A stretch of DNA of 64,000 bases from VRUE01 sp963707965 (GTDB lineage: Bacteria; Actinomycetota; Thermoleophilia; Solirubrobacterales; 70-9). The notes beneath the pieces were generated by a model that saw only the letters and a list, made by a program, of their open reading frames with translations, ran no database searches and was not told the origin of the DNA. Position 1 is the stretch's first letter; the number at the start of each line of letters is the position of its first letter. This document shows positions 33,355 to 43,016 of this stretch, piece after piece. The stretch covers positions 124,001 through 188,000 of the forward strand of contig CAVPRR010000007.1 of assembly GCA_963707965.1 (NCBI GenBank), read 5' to 3'. The position numbers and the translations under genes are program-made.

Positions 33355-34782
33355 CTACAGGTTCTGGATCTCGGCGGCGATCTCGGTGGCGGCCTTTTTG
33401 GCGTCCGAGAAGAGCATCGACGTGTTGGGTTCGTAGAAGAGATCGTTGTCGATGCCGGCGAAGCCGGGGCTGAGCGAGCGCTTGATCACGATCACCTGCT
33501 GGGCCTCTGAGACTTCGATGATCGGCATGCCGGCGATCGGGCTGTCGGGATCGTTCTTCGCCGCGGGATTGGTGACGTCGTTCGCGCCCACGACGACGGC
33601 GACGTCGGTGCGCGGCAGCTCCGGGTTGATGTCCTCCATCTCGCGCAGCTGCTCGTAGGGGACGTCCGCCTCGGCGAGGAGCACGTTCATGTGGCCCGGC
33701 ATGCGGCCGGCGACCGGGTGGATCGCGTAGGACACCGTGACGCCGCGCTTCTCCAGCTCGTCGGCGACCTCCTTGATCGCGTGCTGGGCCTGGGCGACGG
33801 CGAGGCCGTAGCCGGGAACGATGACCACCGAGTCGGCGTAGGCGAGCTTGATCGCCGCATCCTGGGCGCCGATCGAGGTGTGGGGCCTCTCCTCCGTAGC
33901 GGCCCCGCCGCCCGCGGGAGCGCCGCCGAAGCCGGCGAAGAGAACGTTGGCGACCGAGCGGTTCATCGCAGTCGCCATCTCCATTGTCAGGATCGTTCCC
34001 GAGGAGCCGACCAGGGTCCCCGCGACGATCAGCGCCACGTTGTCGAGCGCGAAGCCCGCAGCGGCCGCAGATAGTCCGGTGAAGGCGTTGAGCAGCGAGA
34101 TCACGACCGGCATGTCGGCGCCGCCGATCGGCAGCACCACCAGGTTGCCGAGCAACGCTGCGGCGACGAGGATCCCGATGAAGACGCCCTGCGAGGGACC
34201 GTCGTTGTTGACGGCGATGCAAACGCAGGCGGCGACGATGCCGAGCAGCAGGAGCCCGTTGATCACCTGCTGGCCGGGGACCGCCAGCGGCCGGGTCGGG
34301 ATCAGGTCCTGAAGCTTGGCGAAGGCGACGTTCGATCCCCAGAAGGAGACCGAGCCGACCACGGCGGCAAAGAGGACGGGGATCAGGGTGTCGAGCGGGA
34401 TCGAGCTCAGCACGCCGGAGTCGATCTCGCCGATTCCATGGCGGATCTCCGACCAGGCGATCAGCGCGACGGCGCCGCCGCCGACGCCGTTGTAGAGGGC
34501 GACCATCTGCGGCATCTGGGTCATCTGGACGCGGATCGAGGCGATCAGGCCGACGGCGGTGCCGACCCCCAGGCCGACGGCGATCAGGCCCCAGTTGCCG
34601 ATCCCGGTGAGCAACAGCGTCGTCACCACCGCAACCGCCATGCCGACAGCGGCGATCAGGTTGCCCTGCTTGGCCGTGGTCGGGTGGGTGCCGCGGCGGA
34701 CGCCGAGGATGAACAGCGAGAAGGAAACGATGTAGAGCGCCGTGGCGGCGTCGCCGCCCGGCTCCAGCACGGCCTGGATCAC
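33355..34782 (-). CDS. pntB: NAD(P) transhydrogenase, beta subunit PntB
   Basis: A 475-residue subunit with about nine transmembrane helices (domain II) and the NADP-binding domain III. Motifs include VPGYGLAVAQAQHAIKEVAD, IHPVAGRMPGHMNVLLAEAD and VVVGANDVTNPAAKNDPDSP, all typical of PntB. The enzyme couples proton flow to hydride transfer from NADH to NADP+. It overlaps pntAB by 4 bp (ATGA) and is last in the pntAA-pntAB-pntB operon. Tandem repeats carrying TAG triplets follow directly after the stop. Confidence 0.95.
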   Translation of the reverse strand: MIQAVLEPGGDAATALYIVSFSLFILGVRRGTHPTTAKQGNLIAAVGMAVAVVTTLLLTGIGNWGLIAVGLGVGTAVGLIASIRVQMTQMPQMVALYNGVGGGAVALIAWSEIRHGIGEIDSGVLSSIPLDTLIPVLFAAVVGSVSFWGSNVAFAKLQDLIPTRPLAVPGQQVINGLLLLGIVAACVCIAVNNDGPSQGVFIGILVAAALLGNLVVLPIGGADMPVVISLLNAFTGLSAAAAGFALDNVALIVAGTLVGSSGTILTMEMATAMNRSVANVLFAGFGGAPAGGGAATEERPHTSIGAQDAAIKLAYADSVVIVPGYGLAVAQAQHAIKEVADELEKRGVTVSYAIHPVAGRMPGHMNVLLAEADVPYEQLREMEDINPELPRTDVAVVVGANDVTNPAAKNDPDSPIAGMPIIEVSEAQQVIVIKRSLSPGFAGIDNDLFYEPNTSMLFSDAKKAATEIAAEIQNL

Positions 34783-35099
34783 GAGCCGCCCTCCCCGTCG
34801 GCGTGGGGCTTCGGCTTCGGCTTCGGCTTGCGGGAGAACATGCCGAGCATGCGGTCGGTGACCATGAAGCCACCGACGACGTTGATCGTGCCGAAGGCGA
34901 TCGCGATCGTGCCGATGATGTACTCGAGCGGGTCGTTGGCATAGCCGATGACGATCAGCCCGCCCAGCATCACGATCCCGTGGATCGCGTTGGTCTGCGA
35001 CATCAGCGGCGTGTGCAGGGTGGTGGGCACCTTCGAGATGACCTCGAAGCCCACGAAGGCGGCGAGGACGAAGATCGTGATCTCGGTCATCAGGCTCAT
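34779..35099 (-). CDS. pntAB: NAD(P) transhydrogenase, alpha-2 membrane subunit
   Basis: A 106-residue membrane subunit, equivalent to the C-terminal membrane part of proteobacterial PntA. It begins MSLMTEITIFVLAAFVGFEV and has VPTTLHTPLMSQTNAIHGIV, a highly conserved PntAB stretch, and three to four helices. The C-terminus carries a KPKPKPKP tail. It is encoded between the NAD-binding subunit and pntB, overlapping pntB by 4 bp. Confidence 0.93.
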   Translation of the reverse strand: MSLMTEITIFVLAAFVGFEVISKVPTTLHTPLMSQTNAIHGIVMLGGLIVIGYANDPLEYIIGTIAIAFGTINVVGGFMVTDRMLGMFSRKPKPKPKPHADGEGGS

Positions 35100-35115
35100 G
35101 CGCGTGCCCCTCGGT

Positions 35116-36234
35116 TCACTTGGCGGCCCTCTCGTTCTTGATCTGGCCGCCCTCTGTGATGCAGGCCGCGGCGAGCACCTCGTCCTCGAAGTCGACGTTC
35201 ACCCCACCCTCCTCGGTGAGCATCAGGTCCAGAAGGTTCTCCAGGTTCTTTGCGTAGAGCTGGGAGGCCGGCGCCGGCATCTCGCTGGGCAGGTTGCGCG
35301 AGCCGATGACCCGGACGCCTCCCTCGACCACGGTCTCCCCCGCCTGCGTCAGCTCGCAGTTGCCGCCGGTCTCGGCGGCCAGGTCGACGATCACCGAACC
35401 GGGCTGCATGCTGCGCACCGCGGCGGCGGTGATCAGCAGCGGCGCCGGGCGACCGGGGATCGCGGCGGTGGTGACGATCACGTCTTGTTTTGCGGCGTTC
35501 TGGCCGATCGCCTCGACGACCTTCTCGTTCTCCTCGTCGGTGAGCGGCCTTGCGTAGCCCCCCTCGCCTTCAGCGTCGGGGATGAAGTCCAGTTCGAGCG
35601 GGCGGCCGCCGAGCGAGGCGATCTGCTCCCAGGCAGCGCGACGGATGTCGAAGCCGGTGACGATCGCGCCGAGGCGCTTTGCGGTGGCAACCGCCTGCAG
35701 ACCGGCGACGCCAGCCCCCAGGACGAGCACCTTGGTCGGCGGCACGGTGCCGGCGGCGGTGGTCATCATGCCGAAGAAGCGGCCCGACTCCCGGGCGGCG
35801 ATCAGCATCGCCGCGTACCCGGCGGCGGCGGCTTGGGAGGAAAGGGCGTCCATCGCCTGGGCGCGCGTGATGCGCGGAATCGCCTCCATCGCAAAGCTGG
35901 TGACCCCGGCCTGCGCCAGCGCCCTGTTTGTCTCGGCCGAGGTCCAGGGCGACAGGTGCCCGATCAGGAGCTGGCCCGAGCTGAGCCGGCCGATGTCCTC
36001 GGTCGAAGGGAGAGCGACGCGCAGGACGATTTCGGCGCCCCAGGCAGCGTCGGCGCTCGTGACCTCAGCCCCGGCCTCGCTGTACTGGGAATCGGGATGA
36101 CCGGCTGCCTCGCCGGCGCCGGACTCGACCAGAACCTCGATCTTCTCGTTCTTCCGAAGCGACTTGACAATGTCCGGGACGAGCGCGACGCGGCGCTCTC
36201 CCTCAGCTGTCTCTTTCGGAACTCCGATCTTCAT
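35116..36234 (-). CDS. pntAA: NAD(P) transhydrogenase, alpha-1 NAD-binding subunit
   Basis: A 372-residue soluble subunit (domain I), related to alanine dehydrogenase. The N-terminus MKIGVPKETAEGERRVALVP and the Rossmann motif VLVLGAGVAGLQAVATAKRL are typical. Later RGRPAPLLIT-type and PGSVIVDLAAETGGNCELTQ segments match PntAA. It is first in the operon, 16 bp before pntAB. The enzyme balances NADH and NADPH pools at the membrane. Confidence 0.95.
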   Translation of the reverse strand: MKIGVPKETAEGERRVALVPDIVKSLRKNEKIEVLVESGAGEAAGHPDSQYSEAGAEVTSADAAWGAEIVLRVALPSTEDIGRLSSGQLLIGHLSPWTSAETNRALAQAGVTSFAMEAIPRITRAQAMDALSSQAAAAGYAAMLIAARESGRFFGMMTTAAGTVPPTKVLVLGAGVAGLQAVATAKRLGAIVTGFDIRRAAWEQIASLGGRPLELDFIPDAEGEGGYARPLTDEENEKVVEAIGQNAAKQDVIVTTAAIPGRPAPLLITAAAVRSMQPGSVIVDLAAETGGNCELTQAGETVVEGGVRVIGSRNLPSEMPAPASQLYAKNLENLLDLMLTEEGGVNVDFEDEVLAAACITEGGQIKNERAAK

Positions 36235-36326
36235 ACGGGCAGGTTGCGGCGCGGAAGACTATGCAATGAAGGCCCAACGACGCGCTGACGTTCCCCGCGA
36301 CGCACGTCAATCCGCATGGGAACGCG

Positions 36327-36372
36327 GGACTGGCGAGCGTCAGTTGGCGGGACTGGCGATCGTCAGTTGGCG
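36327..36372. repeat. 23-bp tandem repeat covering the stop of the LLM-type gene
   Basis: GGACTGGCGAKCGTCAGTTG plus GCG occurs at 36327-36349 and 36350-36372. The second unit contains the stop codon of the oxidoreductase gene on the minus strand, so the gene end, including AAC-TGA, is copied just outside the gene. Confidence 0.9.
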
Positions 36373-37412
36373 AGAGAGGCGAGCCGCTCGATCGTATGGA
36401 GCTGCTCGGCGCGGTCGACGTGGACCGGCGAGACGATGAGGCGATCGATGCCGGCGCCGCGGAAGCGCTCGACCCGCTCGGCGACCTCCTGCTCGGTTCC
36501 AACCAGGGAGGTCGCTTCGACGATCTCGTCCGGCACCGCCTCGAAGGCGCCGCCACGATCGCCGTCCTGAAAGCGGCGCTGCACCTCGTCGGCCACCTCG
36601 CCGAAGCCGAAGCGGTGCGCAAGATCGACGTAGAAGTTGGTCTTGCGGCTGCCCATGCCGCCGAAGTAGAGGACGAGGCCGGCCTTGACCACGCTCTTCG
36701 CCGCCTCCTGGTCGCCGTCGATGGCCACCTGCAGCGAGGGCGAGACCTCCAGGTCGGCGCGGCTGCGGCCGCCTTTCTCGAAGCCCGCCTCGAGATGCTC
36801 TCCCCAGGTCTGCTCGAAGGCGTCGACGCTGAAGAAGATCGGAATCCAGCCGTCGGCGATCTCCGCTGCCAGCTCGACCGATTTGCGGCCGATCGCCCCG
36901 AGGAAGACGGGGATGCGGTTGCGCTCGGGGTGGAAGTTGAGCTTCAGCGGCTTGCCCTCCCCTCCGGGCAGCGGCAGCGTGTAGTGCTCGCCGTCGTGCT
37001 CGAGCGGCCCCTCGCGGGCGATGATCTCGCGCACGACTTCGACGTACTCGCGGGTCCGGCCCCAGGGCTTGGCGTAGGGCACCCCGTACCAGCCTTCGGA
37101 GACCTGCGGCCCCGAGGGGCCGAAGCCAAACAGAAAGCGCCCGCCGGAGAGCTTGTCGATGGTCGCGCCGGCCATCGCGGCGGCGGCCGGCGGGCGAGCC
37201 GGAACCTGCATGATCGCGGCGCCGAGGTTGATCGTCTCCGTTTGCGGGGCCAGCCAGGCGAGCACGCTGACCACGTCGGAGCCATAGGACTCAGCCGCCC
37301 AGACCGACTCGAAGCCGGCCCGCTCAGCGGCCTGAACAACCTCGACCGCATCCTGCCCGGCCGGGCCGATCCCCCAGTAGCCGAGGTTGAGTCCAAGCTT
37401 CAACGCGGGCAT
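36363..37412 (-). CDS. LLM-class F420-dependent oxidoreductase
   Basis: A 349-residue TIM-barrel protein of the bacterial luciferase-like family, F420-dependent subgroup. Features are LKLGLNLGYWGIGPAGQDAV at the start, WLAPQTETINLGAAIMQVPA, and RFLFGFGPSGPQVSEGWYGV with conserved glycines around the cofactor pocket. Many actinobacterial members reduce or oxidise unsaturated substrates with coenzyme F420; the substrate here is unknown. It stands alone between the pnt operon and the divergent P-type ATPase. Confidence 0.9.
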   Translation of the reverse strand: MPALKLGLNLGYWGIGPAGQDAVEVVQAAERAGFESVWAAESYGSDVVSVLAWLAPQTETINLGAAIMQVPARPPAAAAMAGATIDKLSGGRFLFGFGPSGPQVSEGWYGVPYAKPWGRTREYVEVVREIIAREGPLEHDGEHYTLPLPGGEGKPLKLNFHPERNRIPVFLGAIGRKSVELAAEIADGWIPIFFSVDAFEQTWGEHLEAGFEKGGRSRADLEVSPSLQVAIDGDQEAAKSVVKAGLVLYFGGMGSRKTNFYVDLAHRFGFGEVADEVQRRFQDGDRGGAFEAVPDEIVEATSLVGTEQEVAERVERFRGAGIDRLIVSPVHVDRAEQLHTIERLASLAN

Positions 37413-37493
37413 CCGGCTCGCACCCTATTGAATACGGACCATGACCGACTCGGTTGAATACGGGGGTCTTGCCGAAAGAGCGGGGGTGAGGCC

Positions 37494-39956
37494 ATGACCG
37501 ACGCGGCGATCGAGCAGGATCTGTCGAGCGCGGAGGCGACCGAGCGCCTTCGCAAGCTGGGGCCGCCCGCTGAGACGTCGTCGCGCTCGGTGTCCAGCAT
37601 CGTCGCCGGCAACGTCTTCACGCTCTTCAACGCGATCATCGGCGTCTTCTTCGTGCTGATCGTCTCGCTGGGGCTCTTCGCCGACGCGGTCTTCGGGCTG
37701 ATTGCGATCGTCAACTCCTACATCGGGATACGCCAGGAGCTGAAGGCGAAGCGGACGCTGGACGAGCTGGCGGTGCTGGTGGCGCCGCACGCCAGGGTGG
37801 TTCGCGACGGCGAGGTCCGGAGCCTGCTCGCCGAGGAGGTCGTGCCCGGCGACATCGTCAGGGTGGAGCCCGGCGACCAGCTGGTGGCCGACGGCGAGGT
37901 GATCCGCAGCCGCGGGATGACCCTTGACGAGTCGATGCTTACCGGCGAGGCCGACGGCGTGCGCAAGGGGCTTGGCCAGCGGGCGCTGTCGGGCTCCTAC
38001 TGCATCTCCGGCTCCGGCTACTGCAGAATCGACGCGGTGCGCGAGGAGAGCTACGCGGGGCGCCTCGCCGGTGAGGCAAGGGCCTTCCGCCACCCGCCCT
38101 CGCCGCTGCAGGGAGAGGTGAACCGGGTGATCGTCGCCTGCACCTACGTGATGGTGCCGCTGGCGGCGATCCTCCTCCTGACCTTCAGGGTGCGCAGCGT
38201 CGACCTGGTCGAGGCCGCGCAGACGGCGACCGCCGGCCTGGTGACGCTGATCCCCGAGGGGCTCGTGCTTCTGATGAGCGTCACCTTCGCGGTTGCGGTG
38301 GTGCGGCTTGCCCGCCGGGACACGCTCGTCCAGCAGATGAGCGCCACCGAGAGCCTCGCCTCGGTCGACACGATCTGCGTCGACAAGACCGGGACGCTGA
38401 CCGACGGCGAGCTGCGGCTGGTGGGCGTCGAGATCGCCGAGGGAGTCGACACGGAGACGGCGCACGCGGCGCTGGGGCGCTTCGCGGCCAGTGCCGGGGA
38501 CCGCAACCGGACGCTCGAGACGATCGCCGAGCGGTTTCCCGCCAAGCCTGGGCGGGTTGGCGGGGAGGTGCCGTTCTCCTCCGCCTGGAAGTGGAGCGGC
38601 CTGCGGATCGGCCGTACGAGCTACGTGCTGGGGGCCCCCGACGTGCTGGAGAAGGTCGGGGCGCTGACCCTACCTCCGGGCCTGAGCCGAAAGCTTGAGG
38701 AGGAAACGGCGGCGGGCCGCCGTGTCGTTGCCTTCGGCGAGTCGAGCGAGGCGCTGCCCGACGACCCCTCCGGCGCGCCGCCGCCGCGGCTGGCGCCCCT
38801 GGCGCTGGTGGTGCTGGAGGAGACGCTGCGCCCGGACGCGGCCGAGACGATCGCCTTCATCCGCGAGGAGAAGGTCGACCTGAAGCTGATCTCCGGCGAC
38901 GCGCGAGCCACCGTGACCGCGGTGGCCTACGCGGTCGGCGTGCGGGCGGACGCGGGAGTGATCGAAGGCTCCGAGCTCCCCGAGGACCAGGAGCTGCTCA
39001 CCGAGGCCGCGCTGCGCAACACGATCTTCTGCCGGATCGCGCCCGAGCAGAAGAGGGCACTGGTCGAGGCGCTGAGCGCTTCGGGGCGCTACACGGCGAT
39101 GATCGGGGACGGGGTCAACGACGTGCCGGCGCTGAAGCAGGCGCGATTGGCGGTCGCGATGGGCTCGGGCGCTCAGGTGACCAAGGGGATCGCCGACGTG
39201 GTGCTGCTCAAGGACCAGTTCGCGCGACTGCCGGAGGCGGTTGCCGAGGGCCGGCGGATCGCGAGGAACATCCACCGGCTGGGCCGCCTCTACCTGACAA
39301 AGACCGTCTACGCAGCGGCGCTGATCCTGCTCGTTGCGGTGCCGGGCTTCGCCTTCCCGTTCCTTCCCCGGCACCTGACCCTGGCCGTGTTCCTGACGAT
39401 CGGCATCCCCTCCTTCGTACTGGCCCTGGCGCCCTCGGACGGGCCGCTCTACCGGGGGCGGCTGCTGCGCGCCCTTGCCGCGTTCGCGGTCCCCGCCGGG
39501 TTGGCGACGGCGCTTGGCTCGATCCTCTGCTTCTTCCTCGTCGACACTGTCTTCGGCGGGTCGCTGGAAGCCGGCCGCACCGCCGCCACGACGACGCTGA
39601 TCGTGCTCGGACTCTCCTTCGTGCTGCTGCTGGAGCGCGGCCCGGGGCGCGAGCACATCGCCATCCAGAGCTACATGCTGGCCCTGGTCGCCGGGCTGGG
39701 CGCGCTGTTCGCACTGATACTCGCCGCGGCGCCCGTCCGCGACTTCTTCGACATGGTGCTGCTCGACGCAACCCAGTGGTTCCTCGCGCTCCTCTGCTCG
39801 GCGGTCGGCCTGACGATTGCCAGCGCGCTGTGGCGCCTGCCGCAGATCGAGCGCCTGGAGGCGCCCGAGGCCGACGAATCGATCTCGGGGTTCATGGGCC
39901 TCCAGCTGCCGGCCGCCCCGCGATGGATCGGGCGGCGGCGGAACAAGGCCGGGTAG
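37494..39956 (+). CDS. P-type cation ATPase, CtpE-like
   Basis: An 820-residue P-type ATPase. The actuator motif TGEA lies at about 150-153, PEGL at 254-257 in helix 4, and the phosphorylated aspartate in DKTGTLT at about 297. The nucleotide-binding and hinge motifs (KLISGDARATVTAVA; MIGDGVNDVPALKQA) are all present, with about ten transmembrane helices. The PEGL motif and overall layout match mycobacterial CtpE, which is linked to calcium uptake, so calcium or another divalent cation is the likely cargo. ATG at 37494 follows GGGGGTGAGG. A 13-bp repeat (TTGAATACGG) occurs twice just upstream. Confidence 0.9.
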   Translation: MTDAAIEQDLSSAEATERLRKLGPPAETSSRSVSSIVAGNVFTLFNAIIGVFFVLIVSLGLFADAVFGLIAIVNSYIGIRQELKAKRTLDELAVLVAPHARVVRDGEVRSLLAEEVVPGDIVRVEPGDQLVADGEVIRSRGMTLDESMLTGEADGVRKGLGQRALSGSYCISGSGYCRIDAVREESYAGRLAGEARAFRHPPSPLQGEVNRVIVACTYVMVPLAAILLLTFRVRSVDLVEAAQTATAGLVTLIPEGLVLLMSVTFAVAVVRLARRDTLVQQMSATESLASVDTICVDKTGTLTDGELRLVGVEIAEGVDTETAHAALGRFAASAGDRNRTLETIAERFPAKPGRVGGEVPFSSAWKWSGLRIGRTSYVLGAPDVLEKVGALTLPPGLSRKLEEETAAGRRVVAFGESSEALPDDPSGAPPPRLAPLALVVLEETLRPDAAETIAFIREEKVDLKLISGDARATVTAVAYAVGVRADAGVIEGSELPEDQELLTEAALRNTIFCRIAPEQKRALVEALSASGRYTAMIGDGVNDVPALKQARLAVAMGSGAQVTKGIADVVLLKDQFARLPEAVAEGRRIARNIHRLGRLYLTKTVYAAALILLVAVPGFAFPFLPRHLTLAVFLTIGIPSFVLALAPSDGPLYRGRLLRALAAFAVPAGLATALGSILCFFLVDTVFGGSLEAGRTAATTTLIVLGLSFVLLLERGPGREHIAIQSYMLALVAGLGALFALILAAAPVRDFFDMVLLDATQWFLALLCSAVGLTIASALWRLPQIERLEAPEADESISGFMGLQLPAAPRWIGRRRNKAG

Positions 39957-39989
39957 CCAGCCGCCGCTCGCCGCGTGTCCGGCCGCCCG

Positions 39990-40445
39990 TCAGCCAGCCG
40001 GCGGCAGCACGAACTGGGTGACGATGAGGTTGGCCGCGAGGCGCGGCTCCTCGCCTTCGCGGCGGCGCTCGATCTTCACCTCGATCACCACGGTGCTGCG
40101 GCCGACGTGCAGCGGCTCGCCGACGGCGACGATCTCATCTCCGGGCAGCCCGGCCGAGAAGACGTTCAGCTTCAACTCGATCGTCGTGAAGTTGTGGCCC
40201 GCCGGGATGCTGCGAAACGTCGTCCAGGCCGCGACGGTGTCGCCAAGCGCCGTCCAGACGCCTCCGTGCACGTAGCCGCCGGGGTGCAGGTGTCTCTTGT
40301 CGACGACGATCCTCCCGGTGGCATGGGAGTCCTCGATCTCCAGCGGCTCGATCCCGAGGTGGCCCGGGAAGCTGTCGCCGAGAAAGGCGCGGACGTTCTC
40401 GGGCGTGATCGCCGAGCGGTCCTCGGTGGCGGGCGGCTCGCTCAT
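39990..40445 (-). CDS. PaaI/YbgC-type hotdog thioesterase
   Basis: A 151-residue hotdog-fold protein of the PaaI thioesterase group. The signature HLHPGGYVHGGVWTALGDTV contains the conserved HGG and the following acidic residue used in catalysis. Such enzymes hydrolyse acyl-CoA thioesters. The ATG at 40445 (MSEPPATEDRSAITPE) was chosen; upstream codons in frame are Arg-rich and lack a good start. The stop lies 31 bp from the end of the convergent ATPase gene. Confidence 0.88.
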   Translation of the reverse strand: MSEPPATEDRSAITPENVRAFLGDSFPGHLGIEPLEIEDSHATGRIVVDKRHLHPGGYVHGGVWTALGDTVAAWTTFRSIPAGHNFTTIELKLNVFSAGLPGDEIVAVGEPLHVGRSTVVIEVKIERRREGEEPRLAANLIVTQFVLPPAG

Positions 40446-40503
40446 CGCGGCGCGCACCCTACTGGCATGAAACCGCTGCCGCCACCGCCGGCGGCGGCGC
40501 GCG

Positions 40504-42024
40504 CTACGCCGCGGTGCCGGCTGCAACCGTCGCGGGCGGCCTGCTCAGCTCATAGGCACCGGGCGTGAGCCTGGCGGTGCGGCGCCGGTAGGTGCTCCAA
40601 AGCCACGGCCACTGGTTGGGGTCGTTGCCGTTCTCGTCGACGTACCAGCTTGTGCAGCCCGTGTGCCAGACCGTCTCCGCCAGGGCGGCGCGCAGCTCGC
40701 GGTCGAAACGCTCAGCCGCCTCGCGGCGAACCTCGATCCGGTTCGCCTCGGCGCGCTCCATCTCGCGCAATGCCTCCAGCACGTGCCCGATCCCACACTC
40801 GATCGTGTGGATCACCGAACCGGTGCCGCCGTTGGTGTTCGGCCCGTAGAGCAGGAACATGTTCGGGAAGCCGGGGACGCTCAGCCCCAGGTAGGCGCGG
40901 GCAACCTCCCCCCACTCCTCGGCCAGGCTGCGACCGCCGCGGCCGATCACCTCCATCGGCGCGACGAAGCCATGCGTGGCAAAGCCGGTGGCGAGGACGA
41001 GCACGTCGGCCGCCCGCTCGACGCCGTCCGCGGTGCGGATCCCGCCCGGTGTCACCGCCGCGATCGGATCCGCCACCAGCTCCACGTTCGGCCGGGTCAG
41101 GGTCGGGTACCACTCGTCGGTGAGCATCACCCGCTTGCAGCCGACCTCGTCGGTTGGGGTCACCCTGCGGCGCAGCTCGGGGTCGTCAATTGCCCTGGTG
41201 ATCTGGCGGCGACCGGCCGCACGGAAGGCGGGCAAGAGCCAGCGCTGACCGGTCATCGCCGCCGCGCCCAGCTCCATGAGCGCGAAGACCAAGGCACGGT
41301 CGAGACGGCGCAGCACCGGCAGGCGCCTGAAGAGCGTGTGCGCCCAGTTCGGGTAGGCATAGTCCATCTTCGGAATCGTCCAGCCGGGCGAGCGCTGGTA
41401 GACGTCAACCCGCTCGACCAGCGGCTGGATCGCCGGCACGACCTGGATTGCGCTGCACCCGGCGCCGATCACGGCAACCCGCTTTCCGGCGAGCTCGACG
41501 TCGTGCCGCCACTCGGCCGTGTGGAAGGCCGGCCCTGCGAAGCTCTCCAGCCCGGGGATGGACGGCTTCTTCGGCACCGAGAGCTGGCCGCAGGCGGTGA
41601 GCAGGACCTCGGCCTCGTGCGACCCGGCGCTGGTCTCGAGCTGCCAGCAGCCGCGCTGGTCGTCCCAGCGGGCGCTCCTCACCTCGGTTCCGGTGCGGAC
41701 GTTCTCCAGCACCCCGAAGCGCCGCGCCACCTCCTCCACGTAGGCCTGGATCTCGGCCTGGGGCGCGTAGCGCCGCGACCAGCGGTTGGGCGCGAAGGAG
41801 AACTCGTAGAGGTGAGAGGGAACGTCGCAGGCGGCGCCCGGGTAGGTGTTGTGGTTCCAGACGCCGCCGACCCGCTCGCCGCGCTCGAACACGGTGACGT
41901 TCTCATAGCCTGCCCGGCGCAGCATCGCCGCCGCCCCGACGCCGCCGAACCCTCCCCCGACCACGGCGACAGATCGCCTGGCGCGGTGCCCGTTGCGCCG
42001 CTCGCTGTCCATTGAGACAGTCAT
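40504..42024 (-). CDS. flavin-containing (Baeyer-Villiger type) monooxygenase
   Basis: A 506-residue class B flavoprotein monooxygenase. The FAD site is VAVVGGGFGGVGAAAMLRRA. The FxGxxxHxxxW-like motif appears as FAGPAFHTAEWRHDVELAGK, followed by the NADPH Rossmann VAVIGAGCSAIQVVPAI. These enzymes insert oxygen into ketones or heteroatoms using NADPH. Start MTVSMDSERRNGHR. It is read in the same direction as, and just before, the thioesterase, and after a crotonase, a grouping that suggests breakdown of a hydrophobic compound via CoA esters. The substrate cannot be told. Confidence 0.9.
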   Translation of the reverse strand: MTVSMDSERRNGHRARRSVAVVGGGFGGVGAAAMLRRAGYENVTVFERGERVGGVWNHNTYPGAACDVPSHLYEFSFAPNRWSRRYAPQAEIQAYVEEVARRFGVLENVRTGTEVRSARWDDQRGCWQLETSAGSHEAEVLLTACGQLSVPKKPSIPGLESFAGPAFHTAEWRHDVELAGKRVAVIGAGCSAIQVVPAIQPLVERVDVYQRSPGWTIPKMDYAYPNWAHTLFRRLPVLRRLDRALVFALMELGAAAMTGQRWLLPAFRAAGRRQITRAIDDPELRRRVTPTDEVGCKRVMLTDEWYPTLTRPNVELVADPIAAVTPGGIRTADGVERAADVLVLATGFATHGFVAPMEVIGRGGRSLAEEWGEVARAYLGLSVPGFPNMFLLYGPNTNGGTGSVIHTIECGIGHVLEALREMERAEANRIEVRREAAERFDRELRAALAETVWHTGCTSWYVDENGNDPNQWPWLWSTYRRRTARLTPGAYELSRPPATVAAGTAA

Positions 42025-42059
42025 CGGGAAAGACTACCCACAGCCCTGCCGCGCTCTGT

Positions 42060-43016
42060 CTACTCGACGCCGAAGCCGTGCCGGCCCAGGTCGCCGAAGG
42101 GCTCGTCGCGCTCCCGCACCGCCTCCTTGAACCCGGCCTCGGCTGCCCGGCGGACGAAGGAGTGCCCCTCCTCGGTGTGGCGGGCGATCCCGTCGAAGAA
42201 GGTCCCGAGCAGCTGGGTCTGGTGGAGGCCCTGCGCGTAGAGCGACTGGTTGACCAGCATCTTCATCATCACGAGCTGGTTGATCGGCAGCCGGGCGACT
42301 CGCTCCGAGCAGTCGACTCGAAGCGGGCGTCCAGCTCCTCCGGCCGGCGCCGCCTCGGTGGCGAGCCCCCACTCCGCCGCCTGCTCGCCGCTCAGCGAGT
42401 CGCCGGTGAGCAGCAGCCGCTTCGCCCGCATCGGTCCGACGCGCGCGGCCCACAGCGCCGTCGTCGGCGAGCCCCACACGCGGGCCGGCGGGTAGCCGAT
42501 CTTCGCGTCGGAGGCGACGACGAGGAGGTCCGAGCAGAGGGCCATGTCGGTGCCGCCGGCGACGCAGTAGCCATGGACCTTGCAGACCACCGGCTTCTCG
42601 GAGTGGAAGAGGCTCATGAAGCCGCGCACGTTGCGCCACATGAACTGGAAATCGGTCACCGGGTCCCAGTCGGATTCCGGCGCGTGGTTGGCGGCGATCG
42701 TCGCTGGGTCGACCGGCGAGCCGGGTGGCGGTGGGGCGAGCGGCGAACCGGGCCGTGTCTCGTCCCCGCCCGCCTCGGCGCCTTCGCCGAGGCCGCTCAT
42801 GTCGCCCTCGGCCGAGGCGATCAGGTCGTAGCCGCCGCAGAAGCCGCTGCCGTTGCCGGCCAGGGCGATCGCGTGCACGTCCGGATCGAGGTTGGCGCGC
42901 TCGACGCAGGCGGCGATCTCGACCGGCATACGCGGCACGATCCCGTTCCCCCGCTCGGGCCGGTTCAGCGTGATGCGGGCGACCCGGTCGCCGCTCTCGT
43001 ACGTAACCGTCTCCAT
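42060..43016 (-). CDS. enoyl-CoA hydratase/isomerase (crotonase) family protein
   Basis: A 318-residue crotonase-fold enzyme. The first oxyanion-hole motif region is AIALAGNGSGFCGGYDLIAS and the second VCKVHGYCVAGGTDMALCSD. Catalytic glutamates of typical hydratases are replaced around GYPPARVWGSPTTALWAARV, so the reaction may not be hydration. An insertion of about 50 residues rich in Gly/Pro (GEGAEAGGDETRPGSP) follows the first motif. I chose ATG at 43016 (METVTYESG) next to GCAGGAG. Upstream are three copies of a 23-24-bp unit each with that ribosome-binding motif. Confidence 0.88.
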   Translation of the reverse strand: METVTYESGDRVARITLNRPERGNGIVPRMPVEIAACVERANLDPDVHAIALAGNGSGFCGGYDLIASAEGDMSGLGEGAEAGGDETRPGSPLAPPPPGSPVDPATIAANHAPESDWDPVTDFQFMWRNVRGFMSLFHSEKPVVCKVHGYCVAGGTDMALCSDLLVVASDAKIGYPPARVWGSPTTALWAARVGPMRAKRLLLTGDSLSGEQAAEWGLATEAAPAGGAGRPLRVDCSERVARLPINQLVMMKMLVNQSLYAQGLHQTQLLGTFFDGIARHTEEGHSFVRRAAEAGFKEAVRERDEPFGDLGRHGFGVE